Part shown: piece by piece, positions 9,134-18,647 of the stretch
How the letters are laid out: each line of letters opens with the position of its first letter
How positions within the stretch are numbered: the first letter of the stretch is position 1
NCBI RefSeq assembly: GCF_001753205.1
Contig: NZ_CP017560.1
Location: forward strand, 2,790,001-2,854,000
DNA from: Sporosarcina ureilytica
GTDB taxonomy: Bacteria > Bacillota > Bacilli > Bacillales_A > Planococcaceae
Length of the DNA: 64,000 nt
Direction: 5' to 3'
The notes under the pieces: generated by a model
Told to the model about the DNA's origin: nothing
Database searches by the model: none
What the model saw: only the letters and a program-made list of their open reading frames with translations
Program-made: the position numbers and the translations under genes

Positions 9134-9837
9134 GATAATCCTCCTCTTTTCGTAGCTAAAAAAGAAACAAATTCAAAATCAAGTTCAGAATCGATATCAA
9201 TTGATCGTTCTTCGGACATTTCATACAATAATGTTTTTTCCTGAAATACAGTTGTCGAGTTTAGCAATGTTTCTCTTCGCCAAATATAAATCGAGGCGTT
9301 CATATCATAACACTCCGGTGCATCTTGTCTGCGTACGATTACTTTATCAAGCTTCTTTGATAAACTAGCGTAACCCTCATGATTTATTTCAACTAAATTA
9401 AAATATGGACTTCTTCTTGAGGGAGCACCGGTAATTAAATTATCAGCATCCGGACTTTCTTCAAATAATTGAACTGATTGTGCAATATCATCTATCAATC
9501 GAAGTGGCGAAGTAGCATCCATATCAACAATTACATCAAAGCTTCTGCCTGTCTTTTTTTCTGCTAAACTTAGGCAATGCTGAATCACAGGTAATTTCGC
9601 CGCTTGATCAGTTGCAAGTTCAGGCGGTCTTTCAACCAATATGTCCGCGCCATATTGGTTAGCGGCGGCTAAGATCTCTTTGCTATCGCTACTGACTGCA
9701 ATTACATCAAACAATCCACTTTTTTTCGCTTGTAAAATAGTATGAGCAATTAAAGGTTTCCCCAATAATAGTTTAATATTTTTATTCTTCACGCCTTTTG
9801 AGCCACCTCTGGCACAAATTGTACAAATTCTATTCAT
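9130..9837 (-). CDS. legF: CMP-N,N'-diacetyllegionaminic acid synthase
   Basis: A 235-residue CMP-sialic-acid-synthetase family protein; the start at 9837 is chosen because it gives the family N-terminus MNRICTICARGGSKGVKNKN, the CTP-binding loop. The downstream DMDATSPLR segment provides the conserved metal and substrate region. It should join CTP to legionaminic acid, giving the donor used by the Maf transferase. The start overlaps the preceding oxidoreductase stop by eight bases and the stop overlaps ptmA by four. In C. jejuni the equivalent is PtmB/LegF. The sugar specificity (legionaminic rather than sialic) is taken from the surrounding LegB, LegC and PtmE genes. Confidence 0.87.
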   Translation of the reverse strand: MNRICTICARGGSKGVKNKNIKLLLGKPLIAHTILQAKKSGLFDVIAVSSDSKEILAAANQYGADILVERPPELATDQAAKLPVIQHCLSLAEKKTGRSFDVIVDMDATSPLRLIDDIAQSVQLFEESPDADNLITGAPSRRSPYFNLVEINHEGYASLSKKLDKVIVRRQDAPECYDMNASIYIWRRETLLNSTTVFQEKTLLYEMSEERSIDIDSELDFEFVSFLATKRGGLS

Positions 9838-10747
9838 TAGACACCCACACTTTCTCTCGTGAAGCAAGTTCTGCCATCTCAATCATTTTCACTATATTTA
9901 AACCTTCCTCATAAGTACATAAAAATTCATTCTTACCGTTTAAAACAGCCATGTGCTGATTCCTATAAGTATCATCCCGTCCAGTTTCAAATTGAAGGAT
10001 TTCACCATTAATTTGCAAAGTATTATTATTAAAATCTACTTTATATGTTTCTGTATTTGTATTAATAATCAGCGAACGCTGCGTCAAGTGATCCAAGTAA
10101 TTCATTTGTAATGTGACAATTGGAACGTTTTTTGTTTTATATATAAAAGTAAAATGATCCTCAGATTCAATGTTTAAATCACTGAACTTACCGCCTAAAG
10201 CGGTCATTTCCTGCCATTCACCAAATAAAAACTGTAAATAATCCAACTCATGACTTAGATCACGAAGGACTCCCCCCCCTTTTGACCTACTGGCTGAATA
10301 AGACTTTGTATAATCAGTTCCAGGACGCCAAGTTGGTAAATACTGACCAACATAACATTGTACAGATACAATTTGTAACTTTCTTATCTTTTCAGCAAGT
10401 TTTTGTACTAAAGGATGAAACCTTAAATTATATCCGACAAATAGTGAGGCGAAATCTAATTGATTATTATTTCCAGGATATAATGGTTTTTCGACTAATA
10501 TTTTATTTTTATAGCCAAGGTCTGCTAATCGATTTAAAACAACTTCGTGTTCACTTGTTTCATTCGCAATCACAATATATTTGGGTTCTTCTTTTAATAA
10601 GGCATTTTTTATATCTGAATAAAGATAAGGATAATCTACTTTTCTTCTCGATACAACAGCCACTCTATGGCCCAACTCATTTAAAATCCTTGTATGCCGT
10701 TGACCAATTGATCCATACCCAATCACTACACATTTTTGTTTATCCAT
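9830..10747 (-). CDS. Gfo/Idh/MocA family oxidoreductase (PtmF position)
   Basis: A 305-residue NAD(P)-dependent oxidoreductase with the N-terminal Rossmann motif IGYGSIGQRHTRIL and the LVEKPLY motif (EKP catalytic lysine, about residue 92), followed by the mixed-sheet substrate domain. It overlaps ptmE upstream and legF downstream, matching the place of ptmF between ptmE and ptmB in C. jejuni. Role in the pathway is therefore inferred as PtmF-like; the substrate cannot be read from the sequence. Confidence 0.75.
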   Translation of the reverse strand: MDKQKCVVIGYGSIGQRHTRILNELGHRVAVVSRRKVDYPYLYSDIKNALLKEEPKYIVIANETSEHEVVLNRLADLGYKNKILVEKPLYPGNNNQLDFASLFVGYNLRFHPLVQKLAEKIRKLQIVSVQCYVGQYLPTWRPGTDYTKSYSASRSKGGGVLRDLSHELDYLQFLFGEWQEMTALGGKFSDLNIESEDHFTFIYKTKNVPIVTLQMNYLDHLTQRSLIINTNTETYKVDFNNNTLQINGEILQFETGRDDTYRNQHMAVLNGKNEFLCTYEEGLNIVKMIEMAELASREKVWVSNE

Positions 10748-11810
10748 CGTTGTTTACACCCATACTAAAGTTTTCACGATAATCACCATTCGCCTGCTCA
10801 TAATCATCTAGCTGACCAATATCCAACCAATATTCTCTCAATGGAAACGCCAAAACTTTCTTTTCCTCACTCATCAACTTCTTAAAAAGTTCAGGCATAT
10901 CATAAAAATCATCGCTGGGGACATGGTCTAACGCACTAGGGTCCAGCACATAGATACCAGCATTCACAAAGCTTTTATGTACAGGTTTCTCAACTATCGA
11001 CAGTAGCTTATCATTATCGGTTTCAATAACACCATACGGTATCTGATATTCATATTCACGTACACACATCGTTGCCACAGAGTTTGTTTCATTATGAAAA
11101 TCAAGTAATTGTTCAAAATTTATTTTTGTCAATAGATCACCGTTCATTACAAAGAAAGGTTCATTCGGCGTTTCTGATAATAGCGACAGAGCACCAGCTG
11201 TACCAAGTCTTTTCGTTTCTTCAATATATTCGATATTGACACCAAGATGTGAACCATCCTGAAAATAATCCATAATCATATCTTTTTTATAGTTAACACA
11301 TAAAACAAAATTTATAAAACCAAAACTTTTGAAACTCTCAATAATTGTTTCGAGTATAGGCTTACTCCCAACATTCAACATTGGTTTTGGTATTGTTTTA
11401 GTCAGTGGATGAAGTCTTGTACCAAGCCCGCCTATCATCAAAATGACTTTATTTGTTTTTTTAGCCATTACTTCTAAATCATCAGCAAATAAAATATATT
11501 GTAGTACATTAGTTTTCGAAACAATAGGGAGTTGTTTTAATTTACGCTCTCGCATCTGCTTTTGATAGTAGTATGTCTGCTTTCCTACTCGTCCACAAAA
11601 TGGATTTGGGTTCATAACTTCACTAATTTGCGTTTCTAAATCTAGTCCTCTTAATATCCCACGACGAATATCGCCATCTGTAACCGTACCAAGTAAATTC
11701 ATTTCATCATTGATAACAGCTGTGAATTGCATAGTGGTTTCATCTATGATTTTCATCGCATCTATAATTGACGTATCAGGTTTTATTAGGACGTCTTGCC
11801 AATTCCTCAT
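10740..11810 (-). CDS. ptmE: CBS-domain glucosamine-1-phosphate guanylyltransferase (PtmE-like)
   Basis: A 356-residue fusion of two CBS domains (about 1-120) with an NTP-transferase domain starting at VILMIGGLGTRLHPLTKTIPKPML and containing the VMNGDLLT metal motif. This CBS plus nucleotidyltransferase architecture is characteristic of PtmE, which makes GDP-GlcN, the GDP-linked starting point of the legionaminic acid route in C. jejuni. The CBS pair may sense an adenine or guanine nucleotide. It is preceded by legH with a three-base gap and overlaps the oxidoreductase by eight bases. Confidence 0.83.
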   Translation of the reverse strand: MRNWQDVLIKPDTSIIDAMKIIDETTMQFTAVINDEMNLLGTVTDGDIRRGILRGLDLETQISEVMNPNPFCGRVGKQTYYYQKQMRERKLKQLPIVSKTNVLQYILFADDLEVMAKKTNKVILMIGGLGTRLHPLTKTIPKPMLNVGSKPILETIIESFKSFGFINFVLCVNYKKDMIMDYFQDGSHLGVNIEYIEETKRLGTAGALSLLSETPNEPFFVMNGDLLTKINFEQLLDFHNETNSVATMCVREYEYQIPYGVIETDNDKLLSIVEKPVHKSFVNAGIYVLDPSALDHVPSDDFYDMPELFKKLMSEEKKVLAFPLREYWLDIGQLDDYEQANGDYRENFSMGVNNDG

Positions 11811-11813
11811 AAT

Positions 11814-12440
11814 TTACACCTCTTTTGCGGGAATCCCATAGGCAGTTTTCCCAATGCCAAAATTTTTTACAACAGTTGCACCTGCTCCAATTGTTGTTTC
11901 TTTACCAATTATAATCCCTTGAATAATAGAAGACCCTGTACCTATATGACAACAATCTCCTATTTGGACACCTCCTGATAAAGTAGCTCCTGGTGCTATG
12001 TGGACATGTTTTCCAATTTGACAATCATGATCAATAATCGCTCCTGTGTTAACGATTGAATTATCCCCTATACTAGAATTTGATTGCAGTATCGAACCTG
12101 CCATAATTTGAGCACCTTGTCCAAATCGTACTGAAGGCGAAAGAATTGCAGTTGGATGAACAACGCTCGTAAATTTAAATCCCTTTGATTTAAAATATTC
12201 AAAGAGATTTTTTCTAATAGCATCTGCCTTGACAGTCCCAAGGCCTAAGACTAGTTCTATATCTTCCGGACTGTAACTTTCTGTAATAACATCATCAGTT
12301 CCCAAATAATTCAAATGACTAAGATCTTGTTTCTTTTTTAAATCAGTATATCCAATGATTTCCCGTTCCTGTGCAATCAATATCTCAGCTAAAACTGAAG
12401 CATGTCCACCGTTTCCTATAATAATTACAGGTTTATTCAT
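11814..12440 (-). CDS. legH: NeuD-family N-acetyltransferase, LegH-like
   Basis: About 208 residues with the start placed at 12440 to give the family N-terminus MNKPVIIIGNGGHASVLAEIL. The N-terminal part is a small Rossmann-like PglD domain; the C-terminal part is a left-handed beta-helix of hexapeptide repeats (GDNSIVNTGAIIDHDCQIG, GKHVHIAPGATLSGG) with the PglD/NeuD histidine in IDHDC. In the legionaminic acid pathway it acetylates the 4-amino sugar made by LegC using acetyl-CoA. Ribosome sites near the possible starts (12440, 12452) are weak, and the gene is probably translated by coupling with legI, whose stop lies eight bases inside it. Confidence 0.83.
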   Translation of the reverse strand: MNKPVIIIGNGGHASVLAEILIAQEREIIGYTDLKKKQDLSHLNYLGTDDVITESYSPEDIELVLGLGTVKADAIRKNLFEYFKSKGFKFTSVVHPTAILSPSVRFGQGAQIMAGSILQSNSSIGDNSIVNTGAIIDHDCQIGKHVHIAPGATLSGGVQIGDCCHIGTGSSIIQGIIIGKETTIGAGATVVKNFGIGKTAYGIPAKEV

Positions 12441-13512
12441 CGAGTAATTCATCCGTTTCATAAGATTTTTTGGCTGTTTTTCCAATAAGCGACCAATAAG
12501 TATATGGCGGCATCCCGTTTCCGGGCCGTTTAATTACTAAATGATTTTCTGTGATTGTTTCTCCAATAGCGATGGGAACTTTTGCGACCACACTTTTTCG
12601 CGCTGCTTGGCGATTCTCAAATTCAATCGTTGTCGGCTTCTTAATTCCTGTACCAAGAGATTGCTCAATCACTCGAATTCCATTGACCATTTGCTCTAAC
12701 TCTTTCGGTTCCAATGAAGCCCGGTGATCGGGTCCTGGTAGTTGGCGATTTAACGTAATATGTTTCTCAAGGACAACTGCACCTAGTGCCACGGCCGCAA
12801 TCGGAACTGTGATTCCTTCCGAATGATCTGAAAAACCAATCGGCAATTGTAACTCGTTTTTCATCTGATTTATAGCAGTTAAATTGATCGTTTCAAAGGG
12901 TGCGGGATACTCTGTTGTACAATGTAAAACAGTCACATACTCTCTTAATAATAATTTTGCTTCGTCTGTATGATAAAATGCCTGTACTTTTTCCAGATTA
13001 ACAAGTTGATTTGGAAAAGCTAATCCATAGGCCAAGAATGACAAGGCTTCATGGATATCATCCATTGTTGCCATGCCAGTCGAAATTATCATTGGCTTTC
13101 TTTTCGTTGCAATATAATGTATAAAAGGACTATTCGTTAGCTCTCCTGATGGGATTTTGAACGTACTCATTCCAATATCATCTAATAAAAAATCGACACT
13201 TTCAAAATCAAAAGGCGTCGATAAAAATTCGATTTCAAGTGTATCGCAATATCTTTTCAGCTCAATAAATTCTTCATAGGACAACTCAAGTTTTTTCAAC
13301 ATCTCAAACTGGGATGTTGCTCCGCCCAGATTATTTACTTGATAGTTTGCTTGCTGTGCATCAGGCGTTACTAGATTTTCGGTTTTAAAAGTTTGAAACT
13401 TTACTGCGTCCACTCCCGACTTCTTTGCAGCTTCAATTAATTGCTTTGCCATTTCAAATGAACCGTTATGATTAACGCCAGCCTCAGCGATGATATACGT
13501 GTGATGATTCAT
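12433..13512 (-). CDS. legI: N,N'-diacetyllegionaminate synthase (NeuB family)
   Basis: A 359-residue NeuB-family synthase: N-terminal barrel beginning IIAEAGVNHNGS with KFQTFK and the FSTPFD segment, GFSDHSEG near 240, and a C-terminal SAF antifreeze-like domain from about residue 300 (RKSVVAKVPIAIGETIT). It condenses PEP with the 2,4-diacetamido-hexose released by LegG to form legionaminic acid. It overlaps legG upstream by four bases. Among NeuB, PseI and LegI the last is chosen because of the neighbouring LegB, LegC and PtmE genes. Confidence 0.87.
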   Translation of the reverse strand: MNHHTYIIAEAGVNHNGSFEMAKQLIEAAKKSGVDAVKFQTFKTENLVTPDAQQANYQVNNLGGATSQFEMLKKLELSYEEFIELKRYCDTLEIEFLSTPFDFESVDFLLDDIGMSTFKIPSGELTNSPFIHYIATKRKPMIISTGMATMDDIHEALSFLAYGLAFPNQLVNLEKVQAFYHTDEAKLLLREYVTVLHCTTEYPAPFETINLTAINQMKNELQLPIGFSDHSEGITVPIAAVALGAVVLEKHITLNRQLPGPDHRASLEPKELEQMVNGIRVIEQSLGTGIKKPTTIEFENRQAARKSVVAKVPIAIGETITENHLVIKRPGNGMPPYTYWSLIGKTAKKSYETDELLDE

Positions 13513-14636
13513 AAGCCATAAAACTCCTTTTGAACAAGGTAAGTATGTATACTTTTAAGATTTCTAATGATTTTTTCAGAGGATTGGCCATTCCCAAAAA
13601 TTTTCTCATACGGCATTTGGTATTTTAAGGCTTGTTGAATTCCAAAATGAATAGAATTTTCATCAAGACTAACGGAAATAACTGACGAAGGATATTCCCT
13701 TCCCTTTTGGCGATCCCCACAATTAACAGTAGGCGTTTCCAAATAAGGTACCTCTATAAGACCACTCGAAGAATTCCCAATAACAACATCGGCGTGCTTC
13801 ACTGCACTCAAATAACGCAATTGTCCCAATGAATCAAATAAATAAGCATTTTTATTCTTTGATACAAAGCGTTCAATCTCTTCATTTATCTCTCTTCCAC
13901 CATTATCTGCATTTGACTTTGTAAAAACGAGATTATTCTCTTTGTAATTGGCTAAAGCAGCTAGGAGAGGGTGAATTCCATTTCTAGTACCATTCGTTTC
14001 AGGGTGATGAGTAATTAGGAAAAGTGGTTTCTCCTTATCGATTTTTAAATCATCGTATAGTTCATCCTTTGATAACAATGGGATCTTCAAAATATTTTCT
14101 ATTCCGAGTGCACCAACATTCCAGACCCGCTCCGGATGTTCTCCCAGCTGAATCACACGCTCTCGATGAGATTCTGTACTAGTGAAATGCCATGTTGCCA
14201 TTTTACTGATGGAATGGCGAATCGCATCGTCATAGGCGCCAAAAGTTAATTCGCCCCCATGAATATGGGCAATCGGTAATTGCATGATAAGGGCCGTTTG
14301 TGCAACGGCTAACATTTCGAAACGATCTCCTAATACAATTAGTAAATCGGGTTGTAATCGTTCAAATGCCTCTGCAAAACCAATTATTGCAAGTCCCATC
14401 GATTTTGCAACGCCAACCGCTGTATCCGATGACAATAACATCTCGACTTTTTCATCAATCACAAAACCATCTTCTTCAATTTGTTTATAAGTTAATCCAA
14501 ATTCCGGGGATAGATGCATACCTGTAACGACTAATTGCAAGTCAAGTTCTTCATCTTCTTTTATTTTTTTCATAAGCCAGTACAATAAGCCATACTCAGC
14601 CCTTGTGCCAGTCACAACGCATATTTTTCTACGCAA
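13509..14636 (-). CDS. legG: UDP/GDP-sugar 2-epimerase, hydrolysing (NeuC family)
   Basis: A 375-residue NeuC/WecB-family epimerase with the N-terminal VVTGTRAEYGLLYWL motif, the HIHGGELTFGAYDDAIRHSISK segment near residue 124, and GNSSSGLIEVP near 290. It inverts C2 of the nucleotide-linked 2,4-diacetamido sugar and releases the free sugar for LegI. It lies between legC (six-base gap) and legI. The family member (LegG rather than sialic-acid NeuC) is set by context. Confidence 0.86.
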   Translation of the reverse strand: MRRKICVVTGTRAEYGLLYWLMKKIKEDEELDLQLVVTGMHLSPEFGLTYKQIEEDGFVIDEKVEMLLSSDTAVGVAKSMGLAIIGFAEAFERLQPDLLIVLGDRFEMLAVAQTALIMQLPIAHIHGGELTFGAYDDAIRHSISKMATWHFTSTESHRERVIQLGEHPERVWNVGALGIENILKIPLLSKDELYDDLKIDKEKPLFLITHHPETNGTRNGIHPLLAALANYKENNLVFTKSNADNGGREINEEIERFVSKNKNAYLFDSLGQLRYLSAVKHADVVIGNSSSGLIEVPYLETPTVNCGDRQKGREYPSSVISVSLDENSIHFGIQQALKYQMPYEKIFGNGQSSEKIIRNLKSIHTYLVQKEFYGL

Positions 14637-14642
14637 TAAAAC

Positions 14643-15797
14643 TCACTTCGCTTTCAATGGCGTACTTGGGATATTAATTATTCTATTTTCCAAACTAGTC
14701 ATATAATCTAAATTCCCTTTCGGCATAGTCTTATATGATGCCAACTTATGAAGAGGCGTCCAAATCGGTCTCGACATCACACCATGATTATTCAAAAAAT
14801 CTAGTACTGTATCACGATGATGCTGCTCTTCTAACACCAATGTTTGTAGCCAATAATTACCTTTCGTATGAACAGGTTCCTTAAACAATGACACACCATC
14901 TACATTATTTACTAACGCTTCATATATTTTTGTAAGCCGTCTTTTTTGTTCAATAAATAGCGGCATTTTTTCCAACTGCGCACATCCCAATGCCGCATTT
15001 AGGTTCGGCATTCGATAATTATATCCTATCTCATCATGCTTATATGCCCATTTATGCGGTACTTTAGCCGTCGTCGTAATATGTTTAGCATAATCAGCAA
15101 GATTGTCATCGTTAGTTAAAATTGCCCCGCCGCCGCCTGTTGTCATAATTTTATTTCCATTAAAACTAAGAGCACTAACAAGTCCAAAACTACCTGTATG
15201 CTTTCCTTTATAATATGATCCTAGCGATTCCGCAGCGTCTTCTACAAGTGTAAGATTATACCTCTCACACAACTCAACTAATGGATCTAGGTCTACTGGA
15301 TGTCCAAATGTATGCATCGGAACAACTGCACTAATAATCCGTCCTGTTTCTTTATTGACAAGCTTTCCATTTCTTATTTCACCAATCTGTTGAATATGCT
15401 CTTCTAATTTTATGGGATCTAAGCCAAGTGTTTCTTCGCCAACATCTACAAAATGTGGAATCGCCTGTAAATAAGATGCCGCATTCGCCGTTGCAATAAA
15501 GGTCAGTGAAGGCATAAATACTTCATCTCCTGCTTGTACACCTGCAACTTTTAAAGCGACTTGAAGCGCCGCAGTACCGTTGACAACAGCAACTGCACGT
15601 TTCACTCCTGTAAACTCTGCTAACTCCTGTTCAAAACGATCTACGTATTTCCCAACTGATGAAACCCATCCCGATTTTACGCAATCTGTTACATAATCAA
15701 TTTCTAGTTCATTAAAGGTTGGTTCATGAAGTGGCACAAAATCTTTTTTGTATAAACCTTTTATTTCATTCGCAAAATTATCCCATTGCTCATTCAT
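14643..15797 (-). CDS. legC: PLP-dependent sugar 4-aminotransferase, LegC-like
   Basis: A 384-residue DegT/DnrJ/EryC1 aminotransferase: AVVNGTAALQVAL near 88, VEDAAESLGS (PLP-contacting aspartate) near 187, and the PLP lysine in SFNGNKIMTTGGGG near 213. It aminates the 4-keto sugar made by LegB. The two genes overlap by four bases, a very common pair. Its presence as an intact gene contrasts with the PseC-like remnant at 6.8 kb. Confidence 0.86.
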   Translation of the reverse strand: MNEQWDNFANEIKGLYKKDFVPLHEPTFNELEIDYVTDCVKSGWVSSVGKYVDRFEQELAEFTGVKRAVAVVNGTAALQVALKVAGVQAGDEVFMPSLTFIATANAASYLQAIPHFVDVGEETLGLDPIKLEEHIQQIGEIRNGKLVNKETGRIISAVVPMHTFGHPVDLDPLVELCERYNLTLVEDAAESLGSYYKGKHTGSFGLVSALSFNGNKIMTTGGGGAILTNDDNLADYAKHITTTAKVPHKWAYKHDEIGYNYRMPNLNAALGCAQLEKMPLFIEQKRRLTKIYEALVNNVDGVSLFKEPVHTKGNYWLQTLVLEEQHHRDTVLDFLNNHGVMSRPIWTPLHKLASYKTMPKGNLDYMTSLENRIINIPSTPLKAK

Positions 15798-16795
15798 ATG
15801 TTATACACATCCGTTTTGTACGATGCCAAGTTTTCAGGATTTGTAAACCACTCGATTGTTTCTTCCAGTCCTCGCTTAAACCCATCTTTTCCACCATAAT
15901 TCGGTGTCCATCCTAATAAATCTTTCGCTTTTTTATTATCTGCCCACAAACGCTCTACTTCACTTTTAGCTGGTCTAAGTCGTTGTTCATCAGTTTCAAT
16001 AGTTAAATCTACACCCATAACTTCAGCAATCATATGCGCTGTTTCACCGATGGACACTTCATAATTTGAGCCGATATTAATCACTTCACCAGTGGATTCG
16101 TCATGATTCATAACTGAAATAAAACCATTGACAGTATCTTTCACATAATTAAAATCCCGTGTTGGATGGATATCTCCTAACTTAATTGTTGACTGTCCTG
16201 AAGCAAGTTGCCCAATAATCGTTGGTATGACAGCACGTGCTGATTGGCGTGGTCCATATGTATTGAATGGACGAATAATCGAAACTGGTGTATCAAATGA
16301 TTTATAAAAAGACATTGCCAGTTGATCTGCACCAATCTTGGTAGCTGAATAAGGTGACTGTCCTTGTAGTGGATGATTTTCATCAATTGGCACATATTGA
16401 GCTGTTCCATATACTTCGCTCGTGGATGTATGGATAACCTTTTCAACACCTAGCTCACGTGCTGCTTGAACAACATTTAAAGTCCCTTTAATATTCGTAT
16501 CCACATACGTACCAGGTGAATGATAGGAATAGGGTATCGCAATTAACGCTGCTAAATTTAAAACATGTGTACAACTTTTCATCGCTTCTTTTACACCATA
16601 TGGATCACGAATATCACCGGAAAACACATCTAGATTTTCTTTCACTTCTTTAGAAGTATGGTCCAACCATCCCCATGAATTGAATGAATTATAATAAACA
16701 AAAGCACGAACGTCATATCCCTGTCGAACAAGCTCTTCGGTTAAATGAGACCCGATAAAACCATCTGCACCTGTTACTAAAATTTTTTTATTCAT
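15794..16795 (-). CDS. legB: Nucleotide-GlcNAc 4,6-dehydratase, LegB-like
   Basis: About 333 residues; the start at 16795 (MNKKILVTGADGFIGSH) has an AGGAG about ten bases upstream and is preferred over the ATG at 16804. An extended SDR with the TGADGFIGSHL cofactor loop, the HTSTSEVYG catalytic segment and YSATKIGAD (Tyr-Lys pair). It removes water from GDP- or UDP-GlcNAc to give the 4-keto-6-deoxy sugar, the first committed step of legionaminic acid synthesis. With PtmE present, the GDP-linked substrate is favoured. It overlaps the maf stop by eight bases. Confidence 0.85.
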   Translation of the reverse strand: MNKKILVTGADGFIGSHLTEELVRQGYDVRAFVYYNSFNSWGWLDHTSKEVKENLDVFSGDIRDPYGVKEAMKSCTHVLNLAALIAIPYSYHSPGTYVDTNIKGTLNVVQAARELGVEKVIHTSTSEVYGTAQYVPIDENHPLQGQSPYSATKIGADQLAMSFYKSFDTPVSIIRPFNTYGPRQSARAVIPTIIGQLASGQSTIKLGDIHPTRDFNYVKDTVNGFISVMNHDESTGEVINIGSNYEVSIGETAHMIAEVMGVDLTIETDEQRLRPAKSEVERLWADNKKAKDLLGWTPNYGGKDGFKRGLEETIEWFTNPENLASYKTDVYNI

Positions 16796-18647
16796 CAAGT
16801 TCATTACTCCTATTTTCTATTCGTTTTTTCATTTCCTCAAAATAAGGTTTTACAAATTCTACATGCAAACTTACCTCTTGAATAAAACTACCAAATGATT
16901 CAACAACAATTTCTGCTTTTTTCAATAAATTATTTTCATAGCGAATCAATTGACTCTCTTCTGACAATCGTTCATTTTGGACTTTCAACATTGGTTCGAC
17001 AAAACCACTATAAAATGAATTTCTCTTTAACCTGTTGAATTCTTTATCGAATAAAACAAATCGCTGTTCCATATTATTTGTTCTTCTATTTTTTAATGCA
17101 CCATGAATAACTTCTAATTGTCCAACTATTTCTTTCAATAATAAGTCACAATTGTTGGCATCCCGTGAAATTTCCCTTATTCTTTTTTCCACATAGGAAA
17201 AATCATAAGCATTTAAGGTAGCTCCACCCATTTTCTTAACAACTTGAAAATTTAACCTTCCTTTAATTAAATCATCTAATTCAACAAACGAGGTACCTTC
17301 AATTTGCGCCCCGCCTTTTGTCGTATTTATCACTTCGATATTTCGATTAGCCTCAATATGCATTTCAAGTTGTTGGCGCATCGCATTGAATCCTTCATCG
17401 GTTTTAATATCATGACCGTAAACATCTTTAACAATTAAGGTTTTTATTTTTTCTTCTTCACTTAATTCATTGTCAATAAAATCGTACTGAATACCAGATG
17501 CATAAAGTTGATTATTTTGATAACCTAAATTCTGCCCTACCAACATCACGGGGTTACATTCAAGTTGGGTCAGTAATTGAAATGTCACTACCGCAATTGA
17601 AGGTGCATCTAATATAATATCAATTGATTGTGTTGTATCCAATAACTGCGGTGATACAGTATCTTGACTCGTAATCATATGAAACATTTCACCAGGATAA
17701 TCCTCCAAAGTTTCGAAACCTACAGAACTCCCGAATATCAGAGGTATGTCTACAATATTTTTTTCTTTAATCTTTTCAATTACAAATTGATTCCTCTCGC
17801 TAGGATCATATGTACAAGCCGCATCTGGATAAATCCCATGTTCAATCAACGCATTAATCGCTGATCCAACAGAGAAAATATACGCAAGGCCATTTTCTTT
17901 AATAAAACGTAAGCTTTCAAATTCCTCATTCAACGATGGACCTGCCGCAACGATAATTGCAGGCTTTCCTTTAAACACATCTTTATCTACATCATGTAAG
18001 ATATTTGGTGTTTTCAAAACCGTTGGGAAGTTTTTGATCGCATTAATGGTCCATCGCTTTTGGAATGAGACATTAACAGCTAATGCATTTTTTTTATTTC
18101 TTAAAGTTTCAACAGCTTTTTTTTGTATTGTTGCTATTTCCCTACCGTAGATTTTTTCATAAATAGGTAAAGTGAGGAGTTGTATCTTTCCTTTTGATAT
18201 CGCAAGAAGCTCTTCTATCTCTTTACTTAATCGTTCAGATTCAGTTCCTACGAAAATCTGCTCTAAGTTCTCTAATGGAAGTTTACTTGTAGATAGATAA
18301 GCAAGCATTACTTCTTCATTCGGTTCATAGATTGAAAATTTCATATTGGGATATCGTTCAATAAACGTTTGGAGATGATAGCCTATTCCTATTCCGACAA
18401 AAAGTACGTGTTGATTAGTATTTCCATCAAATTTATCAACTAAACGTTCCGCATCTTTTTCTGGGTCATATTTACTATGAACATATTGCATTTTATCGCC
18501 AACAGCTACTTTTAATGTAAGTTTTCCTCTTCTAGATTCCTCGATAACAACATTTTTTGATGGCGCATTTTCTTCTAGTGCTATCATTCGCTTCAAAAGC
18601 TCTCGATTTTTCGTCCGCAGTGCATTTCGATTATCAATTAAGATCAT
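16788..18647 (-). CDS. maf: Motility accessory factor (Maf), flagellin nonulosonic acid transferase
   Basis: A 619-residue Maf/DUF115 protein; the start at 18647 has GAGGGA eight bases upstream. The N-terminal region (about 75-200) resembles a Rossmann-like domain (NQHVLFVGIGIGYHLQTF), and the core MptE-like domain begins KPAIIVAAGPSLNEEF near residue 225, with YDPSERNQF and PVMLVGQNLGY typical of Mafs; a helical C-terminal domain follows. Mafs transfer CMP-activated pseudaminic or legionaminic acid to serine or threonine of flagellin in the cytoplasm. It is placed immediately upstream of legB and near hag, so flagellin is the obvious acceptor. Confidence 0.86.
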   Translation of the reverse strand: MILIDNRNALRTKNRELLKRMIALEENAPSKNVVIEESRRGKLTLKVAVGDKMQYVHSKYDPEKDAERLVDKFDGNTNQHVLFVGIGIGYHLQTFIERYPNMKFSIYEPNEEVMLAYLSTSKLPLENLEQIFVGTESERLSKEIEELLAISKGKIQLLTLPIYEKIYGREIATIQKKAVETLRNKKNALAVNVSFQKRWTINAIKNFPTVLKTPNILHDVDKDVFKGKPAIIVAAGPSLNEEFESLRFIKENGLAYIFSVGSAINALIEHGIYPDAACTYDPSERNQFVIEKIKEKNIVDIPLIFGSSVGFETLEDYPGEMFHMITSQDTVSPQLLDTTQSIDIILDAPSIAVVTFQLLTQLECNPVMLVGQNLGYQNNQLYASGIQYDFIDNELSEEEKIKTLIVKDVYGHDIKTDEGFNAMRQQLEMHIEANRNIEVINTTKGGAQIEGTSFVELDDLIKGRLNFQVVKKMGGATLNAYDFSYVEKRIREISRDANNCDLLLKEIVGQLEVIHGALKNRRTNNMEQRFVLFDKEFNRLKRNSFYSGFVEPMLKVQNERLSEESQLIRYENNLLKKAEIVVESFGSFIQEVSLHVEFVKPYFEEMKKRIENRSNELDE

